Position numbers and translations under genes: made by a program | Notes under the pieces: model-generated | Told to the model about the DNA's origin: nothing | The model's database searches: none | What the model saw: only the letters and a program-made list of their open reading frames with translations | Shown here: positions 1 to 11,084 of the stretch, piece by piece | Position numbering within the stretch: the stretch's first letter is position 1 | How the letters are laid out: the number at the start of each line of letters is the position of its first letter | Assembly (NCBI GenBank): GCA_964059195.1 | Contig: CAXKWD010000009.1 | Span: forward strand, 87,951,432 to 88,015,431 | Length of the DNA stretch: 64,000 nucleotides | DNA from: Ectobius pallidus | Lineage: Eukaryota > Arthropoda > Insecta > Blattodea > Ectobiidae | Direction of reading: 5' to 3'

Positions 1-604
1 AATGTAAGAGTACTCTAACTTCGACACGCCGGAAGTATAATAGGAAACAAAGTATGTAAATAGAGTTGAGATACTGCGTCTGAGATAATAATAGCAACAT
101 TGCATTAGACGAGAAACGCTTTTATGTGTGTTATATGCTTGCCTCTAGGCCTATTCCTATTACGTTCGCCTGAAGTGAGAACTTGAAGATTATGAACATT
201 TTGCTCCCAAATTTTAAGTTTTACAAGGCTATAAAAAATTTGCTCAAACATTTAAAGTTTCAAAACTGTATTTGACACGAAAAACACTTTTGTAAGTTTT
301 GATGTGTTTCTCACTATTTCTAGAAACAGTAGGCCTTATTGAACGTGCTTGAAGTGTGAACTTAATGATTCTGGAAAGTTTTCTCTAAACTTTATAATTT
401 ATAAGGCTCAAACATTCAGAGAGTATTTAGCAGGCAAGTCGTCACACGTTAGTAAGACTAGAATAAATGGAATATTGAATAAACAAAGGATTCTACAGAA
501 TTGAATTTCACTGTAAAGCATTTCTTAAACATTCTCAATACATCTTTCTAATTATAGTCTAATTACACAATATTCACTCGGGATAATAATTAGGCAACAG
601 TACT
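1..604. repeat. Intergenic; degenerate direct duplication
   Basis: No coding sequence is recognised here. A degenerate direct repeat links about 140-236 with about 310-412. Both contain a 'taggcct' motif, then 'tgaagtg(t)gaactt', a run of T-rich sequence and 'tttataaggct' or 'ttacaaggct'. The two units lie about 175 bp apart and differ at many positions, so the duplication is old. The remainder is AT-rich and unassigned. Confidence 0.45.
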
Positions 605-745
605 GCTTCTTTGTCAAGTAACTCCTCAGTTGGCCTCACGAAGCTGCGTGGATCCCGTTCCAGACCTCCGTACCTCCTCATCCGAATAGATACCGGGTAT
701 CAAAACCGGATTTATGGACCCACTGTCAACAATGCTAACTTCTAG
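605..745 (-). mobile_element. Degenerate tRNA-derived SINE fragment (family A)
   Basis: Read on the minus strand, this aligns with the intact SINE at 9489-9800. The tRNA-like head 'ggttttgatacccggtat' corresponds to that element's box B region. The body then follows with 'ggaggtctgg', a 'gcttcgtgagg' stretch and 'aactgagga' in the same order and spacing. It is truncated within the body and lacks a recognisable 3' end or target duplication. Assignment rests on order of motifs rather than close identity. Confidence 0.6.
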
Positions 746-1899
746 ATCACGCAGTCGGTCAATTTATATAACATGTTACATTGCATGCTGTGCCCATTCT
801 TGTTCATATCTCCTGTATCACTTGCAAGAGTTATTTTTACTTTTCCAGATTTAAGTTTATTACTGCTTCCTTTATGAAAACTTACCAATAAATCTACTTT
901 TCTAAAACAAAGCTAGAGAATAATGGAATAACTAATTCCAAGAATTAAAATGAAAGCACTTTAGGATTTATGTCTTCTTACAGAGAAATACAGCTTTTGG
1001 ATTTCTGGGTGCTGTTGCTGGAGGAAAAATTATTGAGCTTCTAGCAAAGTTCTGAACTGGTACGCGGCCATTATTTTCCCGAAATAGAATTCGAACCAAT
1101 GCTATTTGCCTTTGAGTCATATCGTCTATTCCGAAGAGAGTCTACCGGACGGACTGCAAAGTTGGCGTACAGATTAATAGAGTAATTTCTGCCAGTATTG
1201 CAGGATTTAAAAGCTCCTCTGTACAAAGCTGCCCCTACAATTTACAGGAAGCTTTTCAACAATGAGATTCTTTATTTAAATCACTGAAAGTGAATTGCCT
1301 TGCAAGCCCTTCTAATTCGCAGAGGTTGGAAAATAAATTTAGCAACCACTCATCTTGAATAGCTACCCTTCTGGATGATGAAAAGCCGCTGTCAACGTTA
1401 CTAAGGGCACTATCGCTGTTTTGCAGCGAAATGGAACAAAACTGAACTGCGGGTTCTCGTTAATAAGTTGGGAAAAGGCACAAAACATTTTTTTTATCAA
1501 ATTAGGTACAGCGAAATGTAGTATTCTATGCAAATAGCGGGGAGGAAAATGAAAAAGGCGCGGGTTTTGGTATTCATCCCCAGCTCGAGGAAATCGACTG
1601 AATTAATCAGCCTCCAGCACTCCAATTTCCAGAATCAGGCAGTTATCCAGAAGTTTATTGTTTACATGCAAAATAGGAATAAGTGAAATGAGCATTTAGG
1701 TGGCTTGTTTGTAAATTTGTAAAAAAAAAAAAAATGTCTGCGTAAGTACAGTCTCTACTGAGGAAATGCTGTGGTGCAGTTTGATGAGGAATTATGTATA
1801 TCGCTGAAGGTTAAATTCGACCCCTGATGAGATCACTGTAATGTTTTAATTAGTTTTATATTCTGGTGGCAATATGGCTCAGCTTCTACCATGGTTTTT
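746..1899. other. Unassigned intergenic sequence
   Basis: AT-rich sequence with no convincing open reading frame, transposon terminus or RNA gene. A weak tRNA-like box B stands near 1812-1825, without a matching head that I can defend. A short A run occurs around 1722-1734. Confidence 0.5.
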
Positions 1900-2470
1900 A
1901 GGTAGCGAAGAAAAATCTACCTATTGCAATCGATACCATGTCATGACTTTCGAAAAATTCTTTCATATCTTTAGGTTTCATGCCTCCCTAAGTACGAAAC
2001 CACCGCCCGTACAACAACAATTTTTGTTATATATCTATATATATATGTGTGTGTGTATCTTTACACGCTAGCGGCCGTAATTTGAAAGATATTTGAACCA
2101 AATTTTATTATGTTATTTCTAGGCGCAATAGTTCGGACAAGTTCGTTAATAAGCAAAATTGGCCCAAGGGGAGGATCGGGGGAGGGGGTTGAAATTTTGA
2201 AAAATTTATATCTCGGCCCCTATGAAGTATAGAGGGAAACTTTGTTTGAATAAATTAGAGTACTCCCTGTGGAGTACACAGTGACACCAACGCTTCGGGG
2301 GTTTTGGGGGTACGATTGGGGGTGGTTGGTGGGGGATGGAAATTCGAATTTTTTAAAAACCACGTCTTGTGGGGTATCGTTGAAAAGCTCTTGATGAGTA
2401 CTCTAAAAAGCAATACTGGTTTCTTGATAGCTCTCATATAAGGCGAGATTTAGCACTTCGAAATCTACCT
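1900..2470 (+). repeat. Dispersed repeat, copy 1 (inverse copy at 61588-62226)
   Basis: About 570 bp that recurs in reverse orientation near the other end of the window. Shared landmarks are the 'acacgctagcggccgtaa' block, 'caaaattggcccaagggg', the G-rich stretch near 2170-2190, 'ccacgtcttgtgg' and 'cttcgaaatctacct'. The better copy has 15 bp inverted ends (aggtagatttcgaag). Here the right end is intact at 2456-2470 and the left end is decayed at 1900-1910. Short proline-rich frames in both copies come from the C-rich strand and are not convincing genes. Similarity continues about 25 bp past the right end ('cagcctgtaggcctgcc'), so the true element boundary is uncertain. Confidence 0.65.
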
Positions 2471-3624
2471 CAGCCTGTAGGCCTGCCTAAAGGGAACTTT
2501 TATTGTTTATCGTATAATTAAATAAAATATGTTGTCATTATTGTATTTTTTAACTATTTAATTGTTGTATGTGTAAGTAGAAGAAGCACTCCCGCGGACA
2601 AAGGCGATCGGTGCACACAGAGTTCTCAAGTTTACCATATTCGTACTTTTTTGGGGGGGGGGGATCTTGAGGGTCTCCAAGTCAATATAGCGAGCACTTC
2701 ACTTTACTTTATGCAGCCTCTTCCTCTCAAACGATTTATTATCACATATACGCCAAACTGTTTTATTTTCTTTAAATCATGTTGTAAGGAAAATAGACTA
2801 GAATGGTAGTTTCAGTTCAAATTCCTTTGTGTAATAAATACTTACTTCTGAACATGCCTATAAATATTTATGAATAATTCATCCTTTTCATTGAGTTATT
2901 AAAACCAATGTTACATCATGAGAAAAGAAGGAATATGAATGAAGTTAAAGGGGATGTGTGAGACAAAGTAGCCTACAATAAAATGAACGTGGCTAAAGAG
3001 AAAAGCGGCGTCAAACAAAAGAAAAGCAAATAAGAAAAATACATGCGTGAAAGTATAGCTTAGTCAGGAAACGTTAAAGCATCGATATCCTGTCATAATT
3101 ATGTTTTACTTATTTATACTCCGATGTGCTTTACCTGCACCGTTAGGAATGAGATTCTGTCATCATTATATTACGTCTTCTGTTTAATTTAAATTCTATT
3201 CAGTTTTAGTGATTGTGACATTAAGTAACAAAAAGTTGTAGAGCATGGGAAGTTAATAAAAAATACGGTATTTGCCCTTGCGCCTGGGGTACCTATCAAA
3301 AACCTCCAGACAAATGGCCGGCCATGGGGTTTGATCTCGGAACATCCTCTGAAACTAAGTAAATTCATTTTAGAGAATACCTATTTCTCATTTTTTCAAT
3401 CATAATCAAGAAATGCAAATATGTAAGAAAATATTTAAAGAAACCAGCAGTAAAAAAAGAGCAGAAATGCAAAAGAGGCAGAAAGATAGGGAGAAGAAGA
3501 GAGACTGTTCTTAAAATAAAGAAGGAATGTGCTAGACTCAATTTCTAAGGCAACTTATAAATACGTGCCGGACTGCACAGAAAACAGTTAACATAATGAT
3601 AAGGCACTTACTTTATTTCTTATA
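2471..3624. other. Unassigned intergenic sequence
   Basis: No gene recognised. There is a homopolymer junction of T and G runs at about 2647-2663. A short GC-richer piece lies around 3275-3350, including 'gagatcaaacccca' on the minus strand, which is vaguely box B-like. Too little remains to call a SINE. Confidence 0.4.
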
Positions 3625-3912
3625 CAGTAGAGTCTCGATTATCCGACCTTCGGTCAACCGAAATTCCCCATTATCGTCACGGTTCGTGGTAGATGAAATT
3701 AGTCATTTTCTGTATTTTTGGTAGAATCCCGCAAACAAGATAACACACAATGAAGGTTTAGGTGCCCTGGAGATGACTGTAATTTACGTGGAGGCTAATG
3801 CTATGGGTGTATTATGATAAATGCTTTTTTGTTTGTTTTCCTGCATTATCCATCATTTTCAGTGATCCGACGTACTCCACATCAAGTTTCGGTGGGATAA
3901 CCTGGACTCTTC
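3625..3912. mobile_element. Pogo/Tigger-like MITE
   Basis: The left end reads CAGTAGAGTCTCGATTATCC. The right end, read on the opposite strand, gives AGAGTCCAGGTTATCC followed by CACCGAAAC, matching the left end's CGACCTTCGG. TA dinucleotides flank both ends. The 'GATTATCCGAC' terminus and the TA target are typical of pogo/Tigger elements of the Tc1/mariner superfamily. At about 290 bp with no transposase this is a non-autonomous copy. The ends differ at several positions, so it is old. Confidence 0.65.
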
Positions 3913-5663
3913 TATTAAAGTTAGATACATTTTAAATGTTCTTTTAAGTAATTTTCTCTTATTTTATTACAAATTTAAGACAACTTATTATATCGTATAG
4001 ACTACATTATGCATTTAAATTTTAAGGGTTAGCACCATAACAGAAGAAAAGAAAGATATAAATTAGAGAGCATTCAAATCAGTGATTTGAAGTAATCAAT
4101 TTATTACACAACAAATAAAATAGAATAAAAAATTATACCAAATTATCTTCGGAATTAACTTTTCTTTCAAAGCGTGGATCTTAGAGCAGATAACGTAGTT
4201 CTGTGTCACATATTTTCCTCATTTCTCCATTCAAAGGCAGAAAACCTGACTGAAATTAGAACACTGCAATGGGATTTTATGCAATGTGGTTTATGGTGAA
4301 AAGAATTCAAGAAGATATAGAGCAGGCAAAGAAAACAAGATCGAGAAACTCTGGCCACACAGGAAGAATTTAATACTATAAGTGAATAGAAAAGGAAAGA
4401 AGAGGAAAAGCAGTGGTATCAGTATATAAAAAGCGGAGCTGATTCATTACAAAAAGTAACCCCTCACATCGGACGGAGTGACTCTCTCACAGGTAGGTAG
4501 GGGACTGTGGAAGCTGCTGTTGCTGCATCTCTATATTGATTCAGAGAGAGATGGACGGACAGGTCTCCATGGCAACGATCTCGAGTTGAGGAGGGAAAGG
4601 GAATGTTGTTGGGGGAGGGTGGAAATGGACAGAAAATGTGCGAGAGAATTAGAAGCCGGGAGATTGACGTGGACAAATTCCAATCCCTGTTTGATTCGAA
4701 CTTCAAGCGGGGCAATGGCTGTCATTTAGTGCGTTCCTGCCACATATTTTATCCCTCCCCCCCGATACAACCTGACATATGCATCTAGAGGAGGGTGTAC
4801 GGGACAGAATGACTGAATGTGATGTACAGTATTTAAATTTTGCAATGTACATTACATTTTACGACAGACTCATGACATGCAAGGGTTACAGTAAAAATGG
4901 CCACTCACAAAATCCTAGATAATGAATGGAATTCGAAGTCAGTCATATAATGAGTTACTCTCTACAATTAAAAAAAATAGTAAATTTTATGACGCGAAAC
5001 AAATAAACAATATAAATTTCCTAGTAGTATTTGTGATACCCGTGTGAGAAATGCATCTTAACAGAATGGAAGAAAATTACCAAAAAATGAGACGAAGTAG
5101 AACTTTTAGGCCTATTATTTCTGAGATTCGCATAGGGGGGGGCTGAAAAACTTACGTGAAATAACAATTAAATACAAGCGTACGTTCGATAAGCTGTGCT
5201 CCAAGTGTGCCCAACCTTAACTTTACTATTTTATCTTGGTGCACTGCTTTCTTCACCTCATGCATGATCACGTACGCAGTGTAGAATTTGTTCCATTTCA
5301 GTTAAAACATGACCTAGAAGTCTCGCGCAGAAGAGGGAGGGAGGGAGGATTTAATTTCCTATCTGCTGTCCTTGTCACTCCACAGCCCTCTACACCAATA
5401 GAAGCACGTGGTTTAGAAAAATCAATATTACCACCCCCAACAGCGAATCATTTCCTCCACTGCGCATCCAAAGTCGTGTTTCAAGAACGATGGAACGACT
5501 TTTAGCTTGGTAGCGATCGGTTACCTTCGCATCGCGGTTCTCTGAAGTTGATAAGACAGTTGCAGGGGGTTAGAGAGAACGAATTAAAAGTCAATTTTTT
5601 ACGAAGCAACAGTTGACGTCCCCAGGTATGTGAATACAATTTTGCCCCCGTTTTTATTGTAGA
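3913..5663. other. Unassigned intergenic sequence with a GC-richer block
   Basis: No gene recognised. The block at about 4450-4790 is less AT-rich than its surroundings and is open on both strands for roughly 80 codons. The products are low-complexity and resemble nothing I know. It could be a promoter or first-exon region or simply a repeat, and the sequence does not decide. The rest is AT-rich. Confidence 0.4.
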
Positions 5664-5935
5664 GAATTAACAGACAAAGAGCGTGCCTATGCCTTTATTT
5701 CAACGAGACACTGCCACAGCCCATTCATCCAATATTTCGATGAGAACTATTACTATCTCTAGAGGTAAATTAAAAAATAAAGTATACAAGATAAGCCCAA
5801 AGACCCTGGAAGAATTCAAACAAAATATCCTCCAGGAAATAGCCAGCATTTCGCAACCTCACGGCGAGTGAGGAATGATTTCTTAAAGAGAACGATGGTG
5901 GCCAGTTTCAGAACCTTTCATTACGTTGGTAAATA
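5664..5935 (+). pseudogene. Mariner-family transposase remnant, frameshifted and internally deleted
   Basis: Two frames together give a recognisable C-terminal part of a mariner-type DDE transposase. The first, from 5664, reads ELTDKERAYAF. After a frameshift near 5695 the second reads FQRDTATAH, the segment holding the second catalytic Asp, and continues to ISRG. It then jumps to LKNKVYK and TLEEFKQNILQEIASIS. The segment normally between ISRG and LKNKVY, which carries the third catalytic acidic residue, is missing. Stops follow at 5869. The element probably ends at about 6076, where 'tctccctg' precedes TA. It is not functional. Confidence 0.7.
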
Positions 5936-6081
5936 AAGCCTTTAAACATAGTTAAGGAAATTGTTGTATGGCTGCATCAGCGCCAATCTATGATAGCCGC
6001 AGATGGCAACGCGCGCCGCCGTAGCGAACCGGAAAAAAAACCGCGCAGCCGGTTCATACTTCATTGGGTCTCCCTGTACTA

Positions 6082-7322
6082 TCTATATTAATAAAAGGAA
6101 GTGTCTGTCCTCCGTCTGTCTGTCGTCCGTCTGTCTGTCCGCGATGCCCAGCGAAATCTACTCAACACAGAGATCTGAAATTTTATAAGTACGCGGACTA
6201 AAGGGTCGGAATGTGCACCTCGAAGCCGGAATTTTAATTTTCGCCTCCGTTCGTGAGTTATGAGTGAAAAACTGGCAGAAAACGTGCATTTTTTTTGCGT
6301 TTTAGAAGCATCAGTTTCAGTAATAAATTTCAATATCAAATCACTTACAGATGGCTTTGGCTATTTTTGTCAACATACCTCATAGCCTACCTTGAAAATA
6401 AAAGCAACGCGATCGCTTGATTTTGTTAGTCCATCCTAGACGATTAATTTGTTTAGAGTGTCAAGGCCCACAGACATATGACATTTTCAACCTACACGGA
6501 AGAAGGATAATCAACCCTAAATATGGTCAAACATTGTTCGATTTGAACGAAACTCACTATACAGGGGTTTTCTGGGCCAAGGAACTCGAATCTGAGGTCG
6601 CTTTTACCAGGGGACGCTACCTAATCGTGGAATGCACTCCACGTGATTTAGGTGTTAATAATTATAATTTTAAATAATTATCGCGGGGGAAGCCGCGGGC
6701 ACATGCGGGCACATGCTGTTTGTCTGTCTGTCCACGATGCCCATCGAAATCTACTGAACGCAAAGATCTGAAAATTTAAAGATAGATGGACTGAAAGATG
6801 GGCGAATGCACCTCGAAGCCGAATTTTTAATTTTAGCTTTCGTTCGCGAGTTATGAGTGAAAAACTGGCAGAAAACGTGATTTTAGCGCTGTCGAAGCAT
6901 CAGATTTCAGTAATACATTTCAATGTCAAATCAATTGCAGTTGGCTTTGGCTATTTTTGTCATACCGTGGAAATAAAAGCATCGCGATCGCTTGAATGTT
7001 GTAAGCCCACGCTGGTCGATTCATTTGTTTAGAATGTCAAGGCCCGTAGACATATGAAATTTTCAACCTACACGGAAGAGGGATAATCAATATAGGCCTA
7101 AATATGGTCAAACATTGTTCGATTTGGACGAAACTCACTGTACAGGGGTTTTCTGGGCCAAGGAACTCGAATCTGAGGTCGCTTTTACCAGGCGACGCTA
7201 TCTAATCGTGGTATGTAGTCCACATGATTTAGGTGTTAATAAATATAATGATTTAACTATTATGCTCTTAATTTTTAATTTTTGAAATAATTATCGCGGG
7301 CGAAGCCGCGGGCACATGCTAG
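6082..7322 (+). mobile_element. Non-autonomous Helitron, two tandem units
   Basis: It begins TCTATATTAATAAAAG directly after an A and ends CTAG directly before a T, the A^T insertion pattern of Helitrons. A hairpin (CGCGG, 6 nt loop, CCGCG at 7295-7310) stands 8 nt upstream of the terminal CTAG. There is no target duplication, as expected for rolling-circle elements. Internally it holds two copies of a ~600 bp unit. The 'cgatgccc..cgaaatctact' block recurs at 6144 and 6735, and the hairpin with 'gggcacatgc' at 6680-6706 recurs at 7295-7319. The 86-codon frame at 6417-6677 recurs with disruptions in unit two, and I do not recognise its product. No Rep/helicase domain is present. Confidence 0.75.
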
Positions 7323-9054
7323 TAGGTCTATATGGTTGCACTACGTTGTCGCCTAGATATCGAATTCTTTTGTCGGGAAGGCTTCGTTAACAATAAAACC
7401 TGAGCTTTGTGGATACTGTGGAATTACAAATTTAGAATTGAGTAACTTGTATTTCTTTCATAATGTACACGACCAACAAGGGCAACAGTTAGTTAACGCT
7501 TTTCAAATGCATAGAATTTTAAAAATAAATGAAGACGTGTTACTGGCCTCCAAAAGCACGGAGTCTGAGGGGACCTTATAGCCGTCACTGCTCGGGCCTA
7601 TAAAGCTTGAACTTCATTCACAGAAAACAACATTTGTAACCACTTCCCGGAAATTCATTACAGGAGGAAGTAAAGCTTTAACTGGGACCAATTCATTCAT
7701 AACGATAGGTCTTCTGCAATATTTATTTATAACTACAAGCTGGCGTGAATCCCGACGTGCTTCGTGATGTCACCTCAAGCGAGTCGTGCCGTGAAAGCAG
7801 CCAACACTTCAACTGTAAGTAGGAAAAAATGACCCACAGCGAAACGAGGCAAAGCATTGCTTTTAATGTCAGGATTAGATTTTGTGAAGGAATACATGCA
7901 ATAATAGATATTTTTGCCAAGTACATAAAGAAGTCATATGAATATTTTAAAGAAGCCTATAGCTAAATTAAAATTCCTCAATTTCAAACCTTTCATTCTG
8001 ATATTTTAACACAAGGTACTATCAACTATGTCAATTATCACTATATGCACAGATTCATTCTGCTGCTTTTAAACTGTTGTGGAGTTAATGCTTATATAAT
8101 ATTATTATATAATAATTTATTATAATAACATTATTTATTTATTATTTATACTGGCGAAGTTAAGGCCATAAGGCCTTTTCTTCCACTGCTTGAGTAAAAC
8201 AATAAATATTACAAATAATTCAAGATTTGATCAATTAGAAATTAAAACTGAACATGCTACAGATAATAAAATTACAAGGACTTAATTACAATTTTGATAA
8301 ACTAAACTAAAAGAAAATTAATGACTAATAAAATTACTAAACATCATGGCGCGTCAAAATATTATTGGCTTACAAAGAAATAGCAATAAATTTATTAAGA
8401 GGCTCTAGAAACAATGAGCCCTCCAAGCCTTTATTAATTGTGGAATGCATTTTAACAATTACAAATATGTAGGCTATATATTTACTTGTATGTATATATT
8501 TACACCAAAAAAATATCGATTCTGTTACTCTCAGAAGAGACATACAATATAAATATCACACTAGGAATAACCATCTTATACACAAATCAAGCACATCCAC
8601 AAACATGCATAATTACATGCTTTCGATAATGGCTGTTTGGCGTGAGAATCAAAAAGCGTGCATTAATGCTGATAACATGTTTCGATAAATGTTTCAAGGT
8701 GACAATACATGTTTCACCTAGGGCAGGGGAAATAAAATAAATCTACTGAAACTCATATAACTTCCTTTGCCCACATAAAAGTTTGTCTCTTAGTATAATA
8801 TAGGGCCATTATGTAGCCTATGACAATCTCTTCACGTAAATTGGTTATAAATGATGAGAATGTCGTTACCGCATCGTATCGCGTCCCCGAAGGATACATA
8901 ACCCAAGTAAAATCTAATTAATGCACTCACGTAACTTCCTTTACTCTAAGCATGGCCAATACACCTTTCTCAGTTCACTTCTGATATAGAATAAGAGGCC
9001 GTATTGCAAAGAGTGTGTATTCAATTCTTTCAATTAGATGATTTTTTATTTTTA
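7323..9054. other. Mostly unassigned intergenic sequence
   Basis: AT-rich, no gene recognised. At 8145-8215 a short dispersed repeat reads 'ggcgaagttaaggccataaggcctt..ccactgcttgagtaaa'. A relative lies at about 48908-48965 ('aaagccataaggcct..cactcaaccagg'). An AT-only palindromic stretch sits at about 8095-8140. Confidence 0.4.
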
Positions 9055-9370
9055 TGTTTCAAACAAAAGTTTTAGCCCTTAGTATAAGCACCCCAGGTAC
9101 AAAATTTAAACAAAATCGCTAGAGCCGTTTTCGAGAGAATCGCAGCCAAGAAAAAATCTTCATGTAAAGTCTCCTTAAAAATAAGAGAAAATCGCCACCA
9201 ATCTTCGTATCAAATCCCCAGAAGATGCCTAACCAAAATACAATTTTTTTCATACGAATTTTCATTCTGAAGCTAACCTGTTCACAGACACACAGACACA
9301 TAATTAGGCTATATACATGCATAGACACGTTTATGAAAATAGTATTTTTGGAAACAGGGGATCTCAAAAG
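9055..9370 (+). repeat. Dispersed repeat family F, copy 1
   Basis: This shares ordered landmarks with 43480-43800 and 45580-45860. They are 'acaaaatttaaacaaaatcg', then 'agccgttttcgagagaat', then 'ccccagaagatgcctaacc', then 'gctaacctgttcacagacac'. The unit is about 300 bp and all three copies are on the plus strand. No transposase or target duplication was identified, so class is unknown. Confidence 0.6.
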
Positions 9371-9473
9371 GTATATTTATGTTACAAATTCAACTTCGAA
9401 TTTCGGGGTCGAACACAATATTTACTCTACCTGTAGTATCTACGGTGCGAGCAGAGGTTTTATTATGGCATAA

Positions 9474-9815
9474 TTATGAAGAATTCATGTCCGCCGACAT
9501 GGTCTTGTGGTTAGCGTCACTGACTACAGATCCGTCGGCCCGGGTTCGATTCCCGGTACCTCCTCGGATTTTTCTGAGCTAGGGAGGTCTGGTAGGGGTG
9601 CACTCAGCCTCGTGATTCAAATTGAGGAGCTACTTGATAGAGAAGTAGCGGCTCCGGTCATGAAAACCACCATTAACGGCCGTGGGTGTCGACATGCTGA
9701 CCACATGCCCCCAATCCTGCCATCTGCCTTACGGTAGATGACGCAGCGGTCGGGTGGTAGGCCAAGTCCCTCCAGGGATGTAGCGCCACGGAGTTTTAGT
9801 TTATGAAGAATTCAT
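9474..9815 (+). mobile_element. Complete tRNA-derived SINE (family A) with 15 bp target duplication
   Basis: The flanking direct repeat TTATGAAGAATTCAT (9474-9488 and 9801-9815) is perfect. The body, 9489-9800, is 312 bp. The head carries a Pol III box A (TGGTCTTGTGG, 9500-9510) and box B (GGTTCGATTCC, 9543-9553), 32 bases apart, as in a tRNA. A tRNA-unrelated body follows, containing 'gaggtctggtaggggtgcac' and ending 'agcgccacggagttttag'. Other copies or fragments are at 605-745, 14996-15265 and 44720-44821. The perfect duplication suggests a relatively recent insertion. Confidence 0.85.
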
Positions 9816-10286
9816 AATGTTCTGTTTTGTTTAAATTTACCGAATCCCATTGATAGAGGGTGAAGAAATAGAACAGTAATTCACAATACAGTAATATGAA
9901 ATGAATGTTAATTTTATTAAAGTCATAAAGTAGAATACGCAACGTGTGCTTTGTTTATCACATAATAAATTCATGTATATTGTACATGCAAAGTATTCGT
10001 ACGTTCCCCGATAGACCAACATTTCATATGAGCCTTCACCCCCTGCATGTTTTCCCAACAAATCATTCTAAATTTAATTCATAAATCTGTTATTTATGTT
10101 TACCACAGACCACATTTCCATGATAAGCAAAATAAATGGATGTGTTTTACAAGATGAGAACTCTGCGAACGCTTGGTGAGGGGTGCTGTTAATTTAAAAT
10201 GACATTTTATCAATCTATCCCCCACAGAGTGTAATCCTGAAGCACAATTAGAGATACTGCCAGAAACAGACGAAATGTTAAAACGT
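9816..10286. other. Unassigned intergenic sequence
   Basis: AT-rich, no recognised gene or repeat terminus. Short frames on the minus strand do not resemble any protein family. Confidence 0.4.

Positions 10287-10350
<64 letters not shown>
10287..10350. repeat. (TA)n microsatellite
   Basis: About 32 TA units with one interruption (TACA near 10311). A further AT-rich tail follows. Confidence 0.9.
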
Positions 10351-10356
<6 letters not shown>

Positions 10357-10454
10357 ATATATTTATAAATCGGGAAACCTAAAGGGCAGAAGGGCACAAC
10401 AATGGGTAAACTGAATGATACCCTTTGTAAAAGCCATTACTTTAAAACATTAGA

Positions 10455-10735
10455 AATGCTTTTGAAAAAAATGTTAACGGGAAGAGGCCGTTGAGGCCTT
10501 CGAGTTGAGATTTTAGGCATTCGGCTTTGGAGGTAATACAATCGTCAGCCTTAAGCACCGGCCGTATTTACCCTTAGATTACTCCCGGTACACATTTCTG
10601 TTAGAATGTTATCAGGAGGATTAGGCTAATTGAAAAATCTCAGTGACCTAAGCAGAGGTTCATGACTTGATGCCTGGTTTATAGTGGAGTGCCTCAACCA
10701 ACTGCACAACGGCGTAATCCTTAAATAACAGAAGT
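10455..10735 (-). mobile_element. Probable degenerate tRNA-derived SINE (family E)
   Basis: On the minus strand a box A-like segment ('gtgcagttggttgaggca') lies about 35 nt ahead of a weak box B-like segment near 10660-10675. A tRNA-unrelated body follows, including 'accgggagtaatctaagggt' and 'ggcctcaacggcctcttccc'. This layout fits a SINE, but no second copy in the window confirms it and the ends are not resolved. It could also be another repeat class. Confidence 0.35.
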
Positions 10736-10825
10736 AGTCAACGTGTTATCAAAACAGAAACCACACTTTAAGCTTCAACTATTTATCCCCAGACGTATCA
10801 TTGGGATCGATCAATAAAACTTCAA

Positions 10826-10845
10826 ATATATATATATATATATAT
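10826..10845. repeat. (TA)n microsatellite
   Basis: Short TA run of about 10 units. Confidence 0.8.
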
Positions 10846-11084
10846 TAACTTTAGATTTATTTTGCCTAGACCTTTCGGTTGACACTCACCAACTTCAGGA
10901 CAATATTATGACTGTTAACTTTTTAAATATAAATGTTCAATATGTCAGATAAACTTACATCGAGGTTTACCTCTCAGTCATAGGCGTATTTTTATTGTTT
11001 TAAAACAAAAATAGGCTACACGTTTACCTTTAATGGTCGATCTCATAGAAAGACATTTACGTCATGTACAGTATTGTGTAGTAG

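Noticed and set aside
4447..4790. GC-richer block, open on both strands, as a first exon
   Set aside because: No splice-flanked coding pattern or recognisable peptide. Open frames on both strands reflect composition. Left as unassigned.
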